A DNA stretch of 64,000 nucleotides from Clostridiaceae bacterium (lineage in GTDB: Bacteria > Bacillota > Clostridia > Peptostreptococcales > Natronincolaceae). Shown here piece by piece: positions 16,480 to 25,929 of this stretch (position 1 is the first letter of the stretch; every line of letters starts with the position of its first letter). The notes beneath the pieces were generated by a model. It saw nothing but the letters and a program-made list of their open reading frames with translations, ran no database searches and was not told the DNA's origin. The stretch is taken from contig JAHDLO010000020.1 of assembly GCA_018432235.1 (NCBI GenBank), forward strand, positions 83,961 to 147,960. The letters are read 5' to 3'. A program made the translations under genes and the position numbers.

Positions 16480-18618
16480 ATGAAAAAGATTAAAATAACC
16501 ACTAGAAAAAAAGAAATACTGAACAGGCTCTGTAGTGAGGATGATTATATTACCATTGGAAAAATTGCTGAGGATATTGGTGTAAGCTCCAGAACGATAT
16601 TACGGGAGCTAGAGGAAATAGGGGAGCTTTTAAATCACCATGGCCTTCAGTTGGATACCAAAACAGGGGTTGGCATACGTCTGACCTCCAGCCTCGAGGA
16701 AAAGGAAAGATTATTGACTATCATTGAGGCAGAGGGAGCAGAAAGGGTTTTTACGCCAAGTGAAAGGCATACTATTATTGCGGGTGAACTATTGCAAAAC
16801 AATGAACCAATAAAGCTGTACAGCCTAACTAGGATACTAAAGGTATCTGAAGGCACCATAAGTAATGACCTGGATAAGCTGGAAGAGTGGCTAAACGCCT
16901 ATAATCTGAATCTGGTAAGGAAGCCTGGGCTGGGGGTATATATTGAAGGAAGAGAAAAGCATAAAAGAAGAGCAATTGTAAATCTAATTTACGAGAATGT
17001 AGAGGAAAAGCAGCTGTTGAATCTGGTGCAGGAAAACATCACAAAGTCACCGGAGACAGCAGGGGGTATTGAAATTAAAACCAGAAATAGACTCTTAAAC
17101 CTTATAGACAAGGAATCCATAAGACGACTGGAGGAGCTTATTTATAAGGCGGAGGAGGAGATGGGCTATAAGCTAGCGGATAGTGCTTACGTAGGCCTAA
17201 TCGTGCATCTGGCTTTAGCCATAAAGCGGATCAAGAACAATGAAAAAATAATGATAGATCAGGGGTTTTTGAAGGAGCTGAAGAATAGCACAGAGTTTGA
17301 AATTGCGAAGGCCCTGGCACAAAATATATCGAATCATTTTAATATAGAAATTTTAGAGGATGAGGTAGGCTATATTACCATGCATCTGATGGGTTCCAAA
17401 AACCGTGGTAATATATTTCAGGAGGAAGGCAAGGAAGTTGGGAATTTTGAGCTGGTTAAGCTGGTGCGAGAAATAATTAAAACCGCCGAAGCCGAATCAG
17501 GCATATTTATCGGAAATAATCAGCGGCTCTTCCTTGGGCTGATGAATCATTTAGAGCCAGCCATTAAGCGTCTAAAGCTAGGCATGGATATCAGAAATCC
17601 TCTGCTGGAGGAAATAAAGCTACAATATCCTCAATTGCTGGAGGTTACAACCAAAAGCGTCAAGGGTCTGGAGGCATATTTGGGCCTTAAGCTACCAGAA
17701 TCAGAGATTGCATATATTGCGATGCATCTGGGGGCGGTAATTGAAAAAAAGGAAATTTTACCCCAAAGAAGATATCGAATAGCAGTCGCCTGTCCCAGTG
17801 GCATAGGCACTTCAAGGCTTTTGGCAACCCGTATTGAAAAGGAGTACGATACCCTTCAAATCGTGGATGTCATTTCAACAATTCATGTTGAGGAAAGCTG
17901 GCTTAAACAGGAGGGTATAGATTTTATCATATCCACCATACCGATACAAATAGGGGATATACCGGTGATCACGGTAAATCCATTGCTGTCAAAAGAGGAT
18001 CGTGAAAGAATAAATAAGCTGCTGGAGGAGCTGCGCTTTAAGACGGCTGGTGAGCCTGCTGTGAGAAAGCCTCAGCTGAGTTTAAAGGAAAAGCTGCTGC
18101 AGATGAATAGCTATAGCCAGGGCATCATACAGGTACTGGATAATTTCTTTCTGGAAACCGTAGACGCCGGCAGCACCGAGGAGCTAATAGATCAGGTATG
18201 CAATAGACTTTTAACTGATGCTTCCCTAAAGCAGCAGCTAAAGGCAGATTTGCTCAGAAGAGAGGAAAAGGGCGGAACCTATATATCAGGAAAAGAAATT
18301 TGTCTATTGCATTGTAGAAGCAGCAGTATTGAGACCCTTTATTTCGGTGCTCTTAGACCAGAGGCACCAATATATCATATAAATAACAATGGATTAAAGG
18401 AAGAAATAAAGCTGGCTATTATTATGCTGGCACCGGAAGAGTCGCCTCAGACTCATATTGAGGTGATCAGCGAGGTAAGTAAAATCATAATTGAACGGCC
18501 GGACTTCCTGCGTATGCTAATGGAAAATATGAAGGAAGAGGCCTATATTGCCATAAGCAACCATCTAAACGAATTTTATAAATATAAAAGCGATGACAGG
18601 AGAGATCTACATGAGTAA
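16480..18618 (+). CDS. mtlR: MtlR-type PRD transcriptional activator
   Basis: 712 residues; ATG 16480 is chosen because it follows GGGGGA, whereas the longer frame from 16408 runs through the hairpin. Domain order: HTH (1-60, IGKIAEDIGVSSRTILRELEE), second HTH (about 85-155), PRD1 (about 190-285), PRD2 (about 300-410), EIIB-like domain with CPSGIGTSRLL near 435, and an EIIA-like domain with a LLHCRS histidine near 605. In Bacillus and Geobacillus MtlR, phosphorylation of these domains by PTS proteins sets activity. It overlaps the second EII gene by 8 bp, so regulator and transporter are coupled. No sigma-54 interaction domain, so a sigma-A activator. Confidence 0.88.
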   Translation: MKKIKITTRKKEILNRLCSEDDYITIGKIAEDIGVSSRTILRELEEIGELLNHHGLQLDTKTGVGIRLTSSLEEKERLLTIIEAEGAERVFTPSERHTIIAGELLQNNEPIKLYSLTRILKVSEGTISNDLDKLEEWLNAYNLNLVRKPGLGVYIEGREKHKRRAIVNLIYENVEEKQLLNLVQENITKSPETAGGIEIKTRNRLLNLIDKESIRRLEELIYKAEEEMGYKLADSAYVGLIVHLALAIKRIKNNEKIMIDQGFLKELKNSTEFEIAKALAQNISNHFNIEILEDEVGYITMHLMGSKNRGNIFQEEGKEVGNFELVKLVREIIKTAEAESGIFIGNNQRLFLGLMNHLEPAIKRLKLGMDIRNPLLEEIKLQYPQLLEVTTKSVKGLEAYLGLKLPESEIAYIAMHLGAVIEKKEILPQRRYRIAVACPSGIGTSRLLATRIEKEYDTLQIVDVISTIHVEESWLKQEGIDFIISTIPIQIGDIPVITVNPLLSKEDRERINKLLEELRFKTAGEPAVRKPQLSLKEKLLQMNSYSQGIIQVLDNFFLETVDAGSTEELIDQVCNRLLTDASLKQQLKADLLRREEKGGTYISGKEICLLHCRSSSIETLYFGALRPEAPIYHINNNGLKEEIKLAIIMLAPEESPQTHIEVISEVSKIIIERPDFLRMLMENMKEEAYIAISNHLNEFYKYKSDDRRDLHE

Positions 18619-20497
18619 TATGGTTAATTTTAAAGAGGATAGCTCAAATAAAGATGTACGACAAAATATACAAAAATTCGGTCGTATATTAAGCGGGATG
18701 GTAATGCCCAATATTGGGGCCTTCATTGCATGGGGCCTAATAACAGCATTATTTATTCCAACCGGTTGGCTGCCGAATGAAAGGCTGGCATCTTTAGTAG
18801 GCCCTATGATTACCTATCTATTGCCATTACTGATCGGCTATACCGGTGGTAAAAATGTCGGCGGCGTCAGAGGTGGGGTTGTAGGTGCAGTAGCAACCAT
18901 GGGGGTTATCGTAGGTGCAGATGTACCTATGTTTATCGGTGCCATGATTATGGGACCCTTAGGCGGTCTAGTGATCAAAAAGCTGGATGAAGCCCTAGAG
19001 GGAAAAATTCCTGCCGGCTTCGAGATGCTGGTAAACAATTTCTCAGCCGGTATCGTAGGGGCTTTGGTGGCACTGCTGGCCTATCTTGCTATTGGGCCTG
19101 TCGTATTGGCGCTTAACACGGTATTAAAGACAGGCGTAGAGGCCATAGTCAATGCAGGCCTACTACCATTGGTATCTTTATTTGTAGAGCCTGGTAAGAT
19201 ATTATTCCTAAATAATGCAATGAATCATGGTGTTTTAGGGCCTTTAGGCGTACAAGGGGTGGAAGAAATCGGAAAATCAATATTCTTCCTTGTGGAAACT
19301 AACCCGGGTCCAGGACTTGGCATACTTTTAGGCTATTGGCTGTTTGCAAAGGGATCAATCAAGGAATCCGCACCTGGTGCCGTCATCATCCACTTCCTGG
19401 GAGGGATACATGAGATTTACTTCCCATATGTATTGATGAATCCAGTCTTAATTTTAGCAGTCATCGCCGGTGGTGCCTCCGGTGTACTGACCTTCAGTCT
19501 ATTAGGCGCAGGCCTAGTGGCAACACCATCACCTGGAAGCATATTTGCCCTACTGGCAATGACAGCAAGGGGTGGACATTTCGCTGTAATCGCAGGCGTT
19601 TTGGTTTCTACAGCCGTCAGCTTCCTAGTCAGTGCCTACTTTATTAAGAAAAGCAGCAGCAAAATAGACGATGAGGCCCTGACAGAGGCAAAGGAAAGAG
19701 CTGTAGAGCTAAAGGGTACAGGTACCACGGCAATGTCAAGGGAAAGTATAAGAAAAATCGTTGTTGCCTGTGATGCCGGCATGGGCTCCAGTGCAATGGC
19801 GGCCACTAATTTGAGAAATCGACTGAAAAATGCTGGTGTTAATATAGAAGTGGTTAATACGTCAATAGATGAAATTCCAATGGATGCACAGCTGGTGATA
19901 ACCCATCACGGATTAACTGCAAGGGCTGTCTCAAGAGCAAAAAATGCAGAGCATATATCTATCAGTGATTATTTTAATGATCCAAAGCTGGAGGCATTGG
20001 TACAGAGCTTTAAGGTATTCGGCGGAAGGGCTGCTGCTGAGGCAGTTGGAGAAGCTGATGCTAATGCCATATTAAAGAAATCCAATATTAAGCTGGGGCT
20101 GAAGCCTGTTGATAAAATTTCTGCCATCAAAATGGCAGGGGAGCTTCTTGTTAAGAGTGGCTATGTGGATTCAGAATATATCGGAGCTATGCTGGAGAGA
20201 GAAGAACAGCTCAGCACCTATATTGGCAATGGCGTAGCGATACCCCATGGGGTTGGTAAGGCTAAGAATAATATTAAAAGATCAGGCATGGTTGTGCTTC
20301 AATTCCCGGAGGGGGTAGCCTTTGGTGAGGAAACAGCCTACTTGGTTATCGGTATCGCTGGGGTGGGCAATGAGCATCTTTCAATATTAGCCAATATCGC
20401 AACTGCCCTTGAGGATGAGGAAAATCTAAAAATGCTGAATACTACCCAGGATGCTGAAGAAATCTATAATCTATTTACAACTGACCTAGAAGCGTAA
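18611..20497 (+). CDS. mtlA: PTS mannitol-type EIICBA component (fused)
   Basis: 628 residues from ATG 18611 (AGGAGAG upstream; the longer 18593 frame has none). EIIC about 25-345, EIIB about 378-470 with phospho-cysteine C387, and a C-terminal EIIA domain about 485-628 with phospho-histidine H546 in GVAIPHGVG. This is the E. coli MtlA-like arrangement. The EIIC part is almost the same protein as that at 14987, but DNA identity is patchy, with near-identical blocks such as 18835-18980. The EIIA here may also serve the EIIA-less paralogue. Confidence 0.9.
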   Translation: MSNMVNFKEDSSNKDVRQNIQKFGRILSGMVMPNIGAFIAWGLITALFIPTGWLPNERLASLVGPMITYLLPLLIGYTGGKNVGGVRGGVVGAVATMGVIVGADVPMFIGAMIMGPLGGLVIKKLDEALEGKIPAGFEMLVNNFSAGIVGALVALLAYLAIGPVVLALNTVLKTGVEAIVNAGLLPLVSLFVEPGKILFLNNAMNHGVLGPLGVQGVEEIGKSIFFLVETNPGPGLGILLGYWLFAKGSIKESAPGAVIIHFLGGIHEIYFPYVLMNPVLILAVIAGGASGVLTFSLLGAGLVATPSPGSIFALLAMTARGGHFAVIAGVLVSTAVSFLVSAYFIKKSSSKIDDEALTEAKERAVELKGTGTTAMSRESIRKIVVACDAGMGSSAMAATNLRNRLKNAGVNIEVVNTSIDEIPMDAQLVITHHGLTARAVSRAKNAEHISISDYFNDPKLEALVQSFKVFGGRAAAEAVGEADANAILKKSNIKLGLKPVDKISAIKMAGELLVKSGYVDSEYIGAMLEREEQLSTYIGNGVAIPHGVGKAKNNIKRSGMVVLQFPEGVAFGEETAYLVIGIAGVGNEHLSILANIATALEDEENLKMLNTTQDAEEIYNLFTTDLEA

Positions 20498-20521
20498 AAT
20501 TACAGAAATTGAGGTGTGGCT

Positions 20522-21454
20522 ATGATTATAACACTAAGCTTAAACCCGGCAGTGGACAAAACCATTGAGATAAGAGATTTTAAGGTTGATGGCGTTAACC
20601 GGGTGACCTCTGCTCGACTGGATGCAGGGGGAAAGGGAATCAATGTATCCCGTATGATAAGTAGACTTGGAGGGCAAAGTAAGGCCATTGGTGTATTGGC
20701 GGGTGCTTCCGGCAGCTTTATTAAGCAGCAGCTGGCGTCACTGGGTATTGAAAATGATTTTTTATTCGTTGAAGGGGAAACCCGTACCAATATCAAAATA
20801 GTAGACCCCGTAAATGGCTTAAATACCGATATTAATGAAAATGGTCCGGATATTGGGGTGCAGGATTTAGAGGAGATATTTAATCGCACCATTGGAACGT
20901 CAGAATCCGGGAGTATTTTAGTGCTGGCAGGCAGTGTGCCGGGCAATGTCAGCAAAACAATATATAAGCAGCTAATTGCTGCAGCAGCCAATAAGGGAAT
21001 AAAAACCATATTGGATGCGGATGGAGAGCTTTTCAGATTGGGGATAGAGGCAGGGCCATATATGATAAAGCCCAATATCCACGAGCTTTCGATCCATTTT
21101 AAGCAGGAAATCGCCTCTAAGGAGGAAGCAATAGCACTGGCTAAGGGATTATTTGTCTATGGGATAAAAGTAATCGTCATTTCTCTAGGCAGTGATGGCG
21201 CTATATTAATGACAGAGGATACTACTATTATGGCTGAGGGCCTTTCGGTGGAGGTTATAAGCACCGTGGGGGCAGGGGATGCCATGGTGGCTGCCTTTGC
21301 TTACTCACTGGAGAGAGGTGATGCCTTAGAGGAGGCATTGAGACTGGCCGTAGCCGCCAGTGCCGCCAGTGTGATGACACCCGGAACATCACCGGGTGAG
21401 CTGGCAGTAATAGAGGATTTAAAGAAAAAGGTAACTTTAAAATATATCAAATAA
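20522..21454 (+). CDS. fruK: 1-phosphofructokinase family (PfkB) sugar-phosphate kinase
   Basis: 310 residues from ATG 20522, seven bases after GAGG (20511-20514). PfkB signatures: LDAGGKGINVSRMISRLGG near 35-53 and the catalytic STVGAGDAMVAAF near 250 with its Asp. Closest families are 1-phosphofructokinase (fructose 1-phosphate to fructose 1,6-bisphosphate) and tagatose-6-phosphate kinase. In this cluster fructose 1-phosphate is the more likely substrate, because the next gene encodes a SorE-like dehydrogenase able to form it from mannitol 1-phosphate in principle. Substrate choice is inference. Confidence 0.82.
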   Translation: MIITLSLNPAVDKTIEIRDFKVDGVNRVTSARLDAGGKGINVSRMISRLGGQSKAIGVLAGASGSFIKQQLASLGIENDFLFVEGETRTNIKIVDPVNGLNTDINENGPDIGVQDLEEIFNRTIGTSESGSILVLAGSVPGNVSKTIYKQLIAAAANKGIKTILDADGELFRLGIEAGPYMIKPNIHELSIHFKQEIASKEEAIALAKGLFVYGIKVIVISLGSDGAILMTEDTTIMAEGLSVEVISTVGAGDAMVAAFAYSLERGDALEEALRLAVAASAASVMTPGTSPGELAVIEDLKKKVTLKYIK

Positions 21455-21472
21455 TTGAAGGGTGGTAATGAC

Positions 21473-22738
21473 ATGAAGACTAAAGCAGTAAGATTATATG
21501 GTGCAAGTGATTTGAGATTAGAGGAATTTGAATTACCGCAAATTAAAAATGACGAAATTTTAGTAAAGGTAATTACCGATAGTATTTGTATGTCCACCTA
21601 CAAGGCTGCAATTTTAGGTTCAGACCATAAAAGAGTACCAGAGGATATTGCAGAAAATCCGATTATCGTAGGTCATGAATTTGCCGGAGAGATTGTAGAG
21701 GTGGGAGAAAAGTGGCAGCATCAGTTTAAGGCAGGAGATAAATTTGCTATTCAGCCGGCGTTAAACTATAAGGGCAGCATGGCATCACCGGGCTACTCCT
21801 ATAAGTATTTTGGCGGAAATGCCACCTACACCATTATCCCACAGGAGGTTATGGAGCTGGGATGCCTATTACCCTATGATGGCGAGGCCTTCTATGATGC
21901 ATCATTGGCAGAGCCTATGTCCTGTATCATTGGTGCCTTCCATGCCACCTATCACACAATGCCAGGAAAATACCAGCATGAAATGGAGATTGTAGAGGGA
22001 GGAAAGATGGCCCTTTTAGCAGGCTGCGGGCCTATGGGTCTGGGGGCGATTGACTACATCATCCATAGAGACAGAAGACCGAGTCTTTTGGTGGTGACGG
22101 ATATTGACGACGATAGAATCGAAAGGGCAAAATCGATATTTTCTATAGAGGACGCTAAGGCAAATGGCGTAGAGCTAGTATTCGTTAATACTAAAAAGCA
22201 AGAAAATGCCAATGCCTATTTAATGGATTTAACTGAAGGCACAGGGTATAATGATGTTTTTGTATATGCTCCTGTTAAACAGCTGCTGGAGGATGCCGAC
22301 AAAATTCTTGGCAGAGACGGTTGCTTGAACTTCTTTGCAGGTCCAACAGATACAGAATTTAAGGCAGAGGTAAACTTCTATAATGTCCACTATGCAGCAA
22401 CTCATTTGGTGGGTACCAGTGGCGGCAACACCGATGATATGCGGGAATCACTGGATATGTCAGCTAAAAAGCTGATCAACCCGGCAGTAATGGTGACGCA
22501 TATTGGTGGATTAAATGCTGTAGGGGATACAACCTTAAACTTGCCTAAAATTCCCGGTGGTAAAAAGCTAATATATACCCATCTGGATATGCCGTTGACG
22601 GCCATCGATGATTTTGAGGAAAAGGGGAAGACTGATCCCTTCTTTGCAAGGCTGGCTGAAATTGTCAAGACCCACAAGGGCTTATGGTCAGCAGCGGCTG
22701 AAAAATATCTACTTGAAAACTATACTAAACTAATATAA
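21473..22738 (+). CDS. SorE-like zinc-containing hexitol-phosphate dehydrogenase
   Basis: 421 residues, medium-chain dehydrogenase family. GHEFAGEIVEVG gives the zinc-site HE; a Rossmann loop AGCGPMGLGAIDY is near 182. The sequence strongly recalls SorE, L-sorbose-1-phosphate reductase, in stretches such as AVRLYGASDLRLEEFELP, PALNYKGSMASPGYSYKY and NFYNVHYAATHLVGTSGGN. SorE interconverts L-sorbose 1-phosphate and D-glucitol 6-phosphate, acting on the carbon next to the phosphorylated one. No MtlD-type mannitol-1-phosphate 5-dehydrogenase is present in the window, so this enzyme is the likely oxidoreductase of the PTS product. Start at ATG 21473 after AAGGGTGG. Confidence 0.82.
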   Translation: MKTKAVRLYGASDLRLEEFELPQIKNDEILVKVITDSICMSTYKAAILGSDHKRVPEDIAENPIIVGHEFAGEIVEVGEKWQHQFKAGDKFAIQPALNYKGSMASPGYSYKYFGGNATYTIIPQEVMELGCLLPYDGEAFYDASLAEPMSCIIGAFHATYHTMPGKYQHEMEIVEGGKMALLAGCGPMGLGAIDYIIHRDRRPSLLVVTDIDDDRIERAKSIFSIEDAKANGVELVFVNTKKQENANAYLMDLTEGTGYNDVFVYAPVKQLLEDADKILGRDGCLNFFAGPTDTEFKAEVNFYNVHYAATHLVGTSGGNTDDMRESLDMSAKKLINPAVMVTHIGGLNAVGDTTLNLPKIPGGKKLIYTHLDMPLTAIDDFEEKGKTDPFFARLAEIVKTHKGLWSAAAEKYLLENYTKLI

Positions 22739-22757
22739 AGCTAACGAGGTGTTGAAA

Positions 22758-23024
22758 ATGCAAAAAATAACAATTACAATAAACAACAAAGAGGGATTGC
22801 ATGCAAGGCCAGCATCATTATTCGTAAATATGGCCACCAGCTTTAAGTCAAATATCACTCTGGTGAAAAACGAAAATTACAGCAAGGAGTATGCAGGAAA
22901 AAGTATATTGTCCGTTATGACTATGGCAGCAGGGGCAGGAGATACCCTGACCATTATTGCAGACGGTGAGGATGAGGCTGTGGCGATTGAAGGGCTGAAG
23001 ACTCTGATAGAGACGGGATTTTAA
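22758..23024 (+). CDS. ptsH: HPr, phosphocarrier protein of the PTS
   Basis: 88 residues from ATG 22758 (CGAGGTG upstream). The active-site histidine is H15 in GLHARPA. The regulatory serine of HPr(Ser-P) signalling is S49 in GKSILSVM, three positions later than usual because of a small insertion before it. It hands phosphate from Enzyme I (next gene) to the EIIA domains. Placement inside the sugar operon, instead of a separate ptsHI locus, is notable; a second HPr elsewhere cannot be judged. Confidence 0.93.
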   Translation: MQKITITINNKEGLHARPASLFVNMATSFKSNITLVKNENYSKEYAGKSILSVMTMAAGAGDTLTIIADGEDEAVAIEGLKTLIETGF

Positions 23025-23049
23025 TGGACTAAAGAAGGGAGGAAAATAG

Positions 23050-24750
23050 ATGCTTAAGGGTATTGCTGCATCCTCAGGGATAGCAATCTGTAAGGCTTTA
23101 GTTATCAATGAAGCCGAAGTAGCGATAGAAAAAAGAGATGAGGTAGATGTAGAGCAGGAGCTGAAAAGCTTTAGCAAAGCTCTGGAGAATTCTAAAGAAG
23201 AAGTAAGAAGACTGAAGGAGATCACCCTGAAGAAGCTGGGACAGGGAAAGGCAGAAATCTTTGAGGCCCATTTAATGATGCTGGAGGACCCTGAGCTGAT
23301 TACCGGCATAGAGGATAAAATTAAGACAGAGGGCTTCAATGCTGAGTACGCTGTGAAAATAACGGTAGACATGTTTATTACCATATTTGAAGGTATGGCT
23401 AATGACTATATGCGGGAAAGAGCGGCTGATATCAAGGATATAGGAAAAAGACTGGTCTATAATCTGTTGGGGCTGAAGCTAAGGACCTTATCGGCTTTAG
23501 AGGAAAATTATATCGTAGTGGCAAAGGACTTGAGTCCTTCTGAAACAGTACAAATGGATCATGAAAAAGTATTGGGCTTTGCAACTGATATAGGTGGTAG
23601 AACCTCTCACTCGGCGATTATGGCCCGTTCATTAGATATTCCGGCTGTGGTGGGCTTAGGAAATATTACTGCCTTGGTTAAGGATGGCGATACTCTAATA
23701 ATAGATGGTGATATAGGTGCTGTATATATCAATCCCCAATCCGATTTGATTGCGGTGTACAAAAAAAAGCAGGAGATGGCGCGTCTGGAAAAACAGGAGC
23801 TTCAAGCCTTATTAAAGGCAGAAACCATAACCTTAGATGGTAGACGAGTTGAGCTGGCTGGCAATATAGGGACGCCAGATAATGTAAGTGGTGTACTGAA
23901 AAATGGCGGTGAAGGCGTTGGTCTATTTAGAACAGAATTCCTATATATGGATAAGGAGCAAATGCCGTCTGAGGAAGAGCAGTTTCAAGCCTATAAAAGG
24001 GTTTTAGAGGAAATGCAAAACAAGCCAGTGGTCATCAGAACCCTAGATATTGGCGGAGATAAAAAGCTACCTTATTTACCAATTAAGGAGGAGCTTAATC
24101 CCTTCTTAGGCTATAGGGCTATTAGGATTTGTTTGAAGCAAAGGGATATTTTTAGAGCTCAAGTAAGAGCGCTATTGAGGGCTTCTATATACGGCAATCT
24201 AAAAATAATGTTTCCTATGATAGCAACCCTGGAGGAATTGAGGGAAGCAAAGGCCTTCGTAGAGGAAATGAAGCAGGAGCTTTCATTGGAGAAGGTCGCC
24301 TATAGCAATGATGTAGAACTGGGAATAATGATAGAGATTCCTTCTGCAGCAATTATTTCTGATGTATTGGCAAAGGAGGTAGACTTCTTTAGTATAGGAA
24401 CCAATGATTTAATACAATACACAGTGGCTGTAGATAGAATGAACGAAAATGTATCGTACCTCTACAGCTCATATAACCCTGCTGTGCTTAGATTGATAAA
24501 AACAGTTATAGATAATGCACATAAAGAAGGAAAATGGGTTGGCATGTGTGGAGAGATGGCTGGTGATGTTAAGCTGGCGCCAGTGCTATTAGGCTTTGGC
24601 TTAGATGAGTTTAGTATGAGTGCATCATCTATCCTTAAGGTAAGAAGTGTCATACGAGGAATTGAATTTAGAAGAGCGAAAGTAATTGCAGAGGATGTGC
24701 TGAAAATGGGCACTGCAGAGGAAATAGAAGGATATCTTAGTAGCATTTAG
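23050..24750 (+). CDS. ptsI: PTS Enzyme I, phosphoenolpyruvate-protein phosphotransferase
   Basis: 566 residues. The phospho-histidine domain has GGRTSHSAIMARS near residue 180, and the PEP-binding barrel has LFRTEFLYM near 295, VVIRTLDIGGDK near 325, GTNDLIQYTVAVDR near 448 and GMCGEMAGD near 497. Length matches the family. Last gene of the module, 25 bp after ptsH and followed by a terminator. Confidence 0.95.
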   Translation: MLKGIAASSGIAICKALVINEAEVAIEKRDEVDVEQELKSFSKALENSKEEVRRLKEITLKKLGQGKAEIFEAHLMMLEDPELITGIEDKIKTEGFNAEYAVKITVDMFITIFEGMANDYMRERAADIKDIGKRLVYNLLGLKLRTLSALEENYIVVAKDLSPSETVQMDHEKVLGFATDIGGRTSHSAIMARSLDIPAVVGLGNITALVKDGDTLIIDGDIGAVYINPQSDLIAVYKKKQEMARLEKQELQALLKAETITLDGRRVELAGNIGTPDNVSGVLKNGGEGVGLFRTEFLYMDKEQMPSEEEQFQAYKRVLEEMQNKPVVIRTLDIGGDKKLPYLPIKEELNPFLGYRAIRICLKQRDIFRAQVRALLRASIYGNLKIMFPMIATLEELREAKAFVEEMKQELSLEKVAYSNDVELGIMIEIPSAAIISDVLAKEVDFFSIGTNDLIQYTVAVDRMNENVSYLYSSYNPAVLRLIKTVIDNAHKEGKWVGMCGEMAGDVKLAPVLLGFGLDEFSMSASSILKVRSVIRGIEFRRAKVIAEDVLKMGTAEEIEGYLSSI

Positions 24751-24758
24751 CTTAAATG

Positions 24759-24787
24759 AAAAGGGGGACTTTAGTCCCCTTTTTTTT
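24759..24787 (+). terminator. Terminator after ptsI
   Basis: Stem AAAAGGGGGACT with AGTCCCCTTTTT, 2-nt gap at the tip, then a T-run of eight. Confidence 0.9.
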
Positions 24788-24900
24788 GTACCTTGTATAC
24801 AAGGCAGTATTTATAGACCTTCCAGAAATTCTACCTAAAACTACAAAACATAACATATATAGACAGAAAACTAACAAAACTGTAAAATGATATTAGGCGA

Positions 24901-24916
24901 GTGAGTGAATACTCAC
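24901..24916 (+). promoter_or_regulatory. Probable TetR operator
   Basis: GTGAGT-gaat-ACTCAC, a perfect 6-bp-arm inverted repeat directly before the Shine-Dalgarno of the tetR-like gene. TGAGT/ACTCA palindromes are common TetR-family targets, so autoregulation is likely. Confidence 0.6.
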
Positions 24917-24931
24917 CAAGGAGGGAGCAAC

Positions 24932-25525
24932 ATGAAGCGCTTGATACATAGACGAGATGCTATAATTTTAACCACTGTTGAAATTATTAATGACCTGGGA
25001 ATACAGGGGCTATCAACTAGGGAAATAGCAAAGCGTCAGGAAATATCCGAGGGGACGATTTTTAAGCATTTTAAAAGTAAAAATGAGATCCTGCTTGGTG
25101 TTTTAGCCCATTACGCAAAATACGATGCAGATATAATAGATTCTATCAATGCAAAGGCGTTGAAGCCGATTGATGCGATTAAATATTTCATAAAGGCCTT
25201 CGCAGAATATTACGAGAATTATCCTGAAATAACAGCAATTACTCAGGCATATGATGTTTTGGCCTGTGATGTAAATTTGGTCGATAGAGTAAAGGACATA
25301 GTAAATATTCGAAGCAGCTTTATCGTCCAACAGGTGGAGGAAGGAAAACGTATAGGGCAAATATTCAATGATGTAGATAGTGTAGGCTTATCCGATGTGA
25401 TTACGGGTTTCTTTAGTGCCAGCTGTCTTCGATGGCGTTTTAGTAATTATTCCTTTTCGCTAAAGAAGACTGTAATGGATACATTGGACATGGTTTTGGC
25501 GAGCTTTATAGTTAAATATAACTAA
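24932..25525 (+). CDS. TetR-family regulator heading the chemosensory operon
   Basis: 197 residues from ATG 24932 after AAGGAGGGAG (the frame from 24905 has no ribosome site). N-terminal HTH at about 20-50, STREIAKRQEISEGTIFKHF, is a clear TetR fold; the C-terminal ligand or dimer domain (about 60-197) is not recognised. A likely operator lies 15 bp before the start. Only 18 bp separate it from cheY, so it appears co-transcribed with the chemotaxis-type genes. Confidence 0.86.
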   Translation: MKRLIHRRDAIILTTVEIINDLGIQGLSTREIAKRQEISEGTIFKHFKSKNEILLGVLAHYAKYDADIIDSINAKALKPIDAIKYFIKAFAEYYENYPEITAITQAYDVLACDVNLVDRVKDIVNIRSSFIVQQVEEGKRIGQIFNDVDSVGLSDVITGFFSASCLRWRFSNYSFSLKKTVMDTLDMVLASFIVKYN

Positions 25526-25543
25526 TCTAAGGAGGAGTATACA

Positions 25544-25906
25544 ATGGCAAAGGTACTAATCGTTGATGATGCAGCATTCATGAGATTATCATTAAAAACT
25601 ATGCTGGCTGCAAATGGCTTTGAGGTGGTAGGAGAGGCTTTAGATGGTGCAGCTGCAGTTTCGATGTACAAGGAATTAATGCCGGATATTGTTACTATGG
25701 ATATAACAATGCCGACTATGACAGGCATAGAAGCATTAAAGGAGATTGTGAAATATAATTCAAAGGCCAAGGTGGTAATGATATCGGCTATGGGCCAAGA
25801 AGCAATGGTAAAGGAAGCTATAATGAGTGGGGCAAAATCCTTTTTAGTTAAGCCTTACAAGGAAGAGCACCTGGTGGAAACCCTAAGAAAGGTTCTGGGT
25901 GTCTAG
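25544..25906 (+). CDS. cheY: CheY-type single-domain response regulator
   Basis: 120 residues, a bare receiver domain with D8-D9, phospho-acceptor D53 in TMDITMP, and KPY lysine near 104. The output is by protein contact, as in CheY; the target may be a flagellar switch or, as no flagellar genes are in view, another partner. RBS AAGGAGGAG. First chemotaxis-type gene after tetR. Confidence 0.9.
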   Translation: MAKVLIVDDAAFMRLSLKTMLAANGFEVVGEALDGAAAVSMYKELMPDIVTMDITMPTMTGIEALKEIVKYNSKAKVVMISAMGQEAMVKEAIMSGAKSFLVKPYKEEHLVETLRKVLGV

Positions 25907-25929
25907 GTTTTGAAAGGGGGGTAATGTTG

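Noticed and set aside
20500..21075. 191-codon minus-strand open frame
   Set aside because: Antisense shadow of the kinase gene, no Shine-Dalgarno and no known motif.
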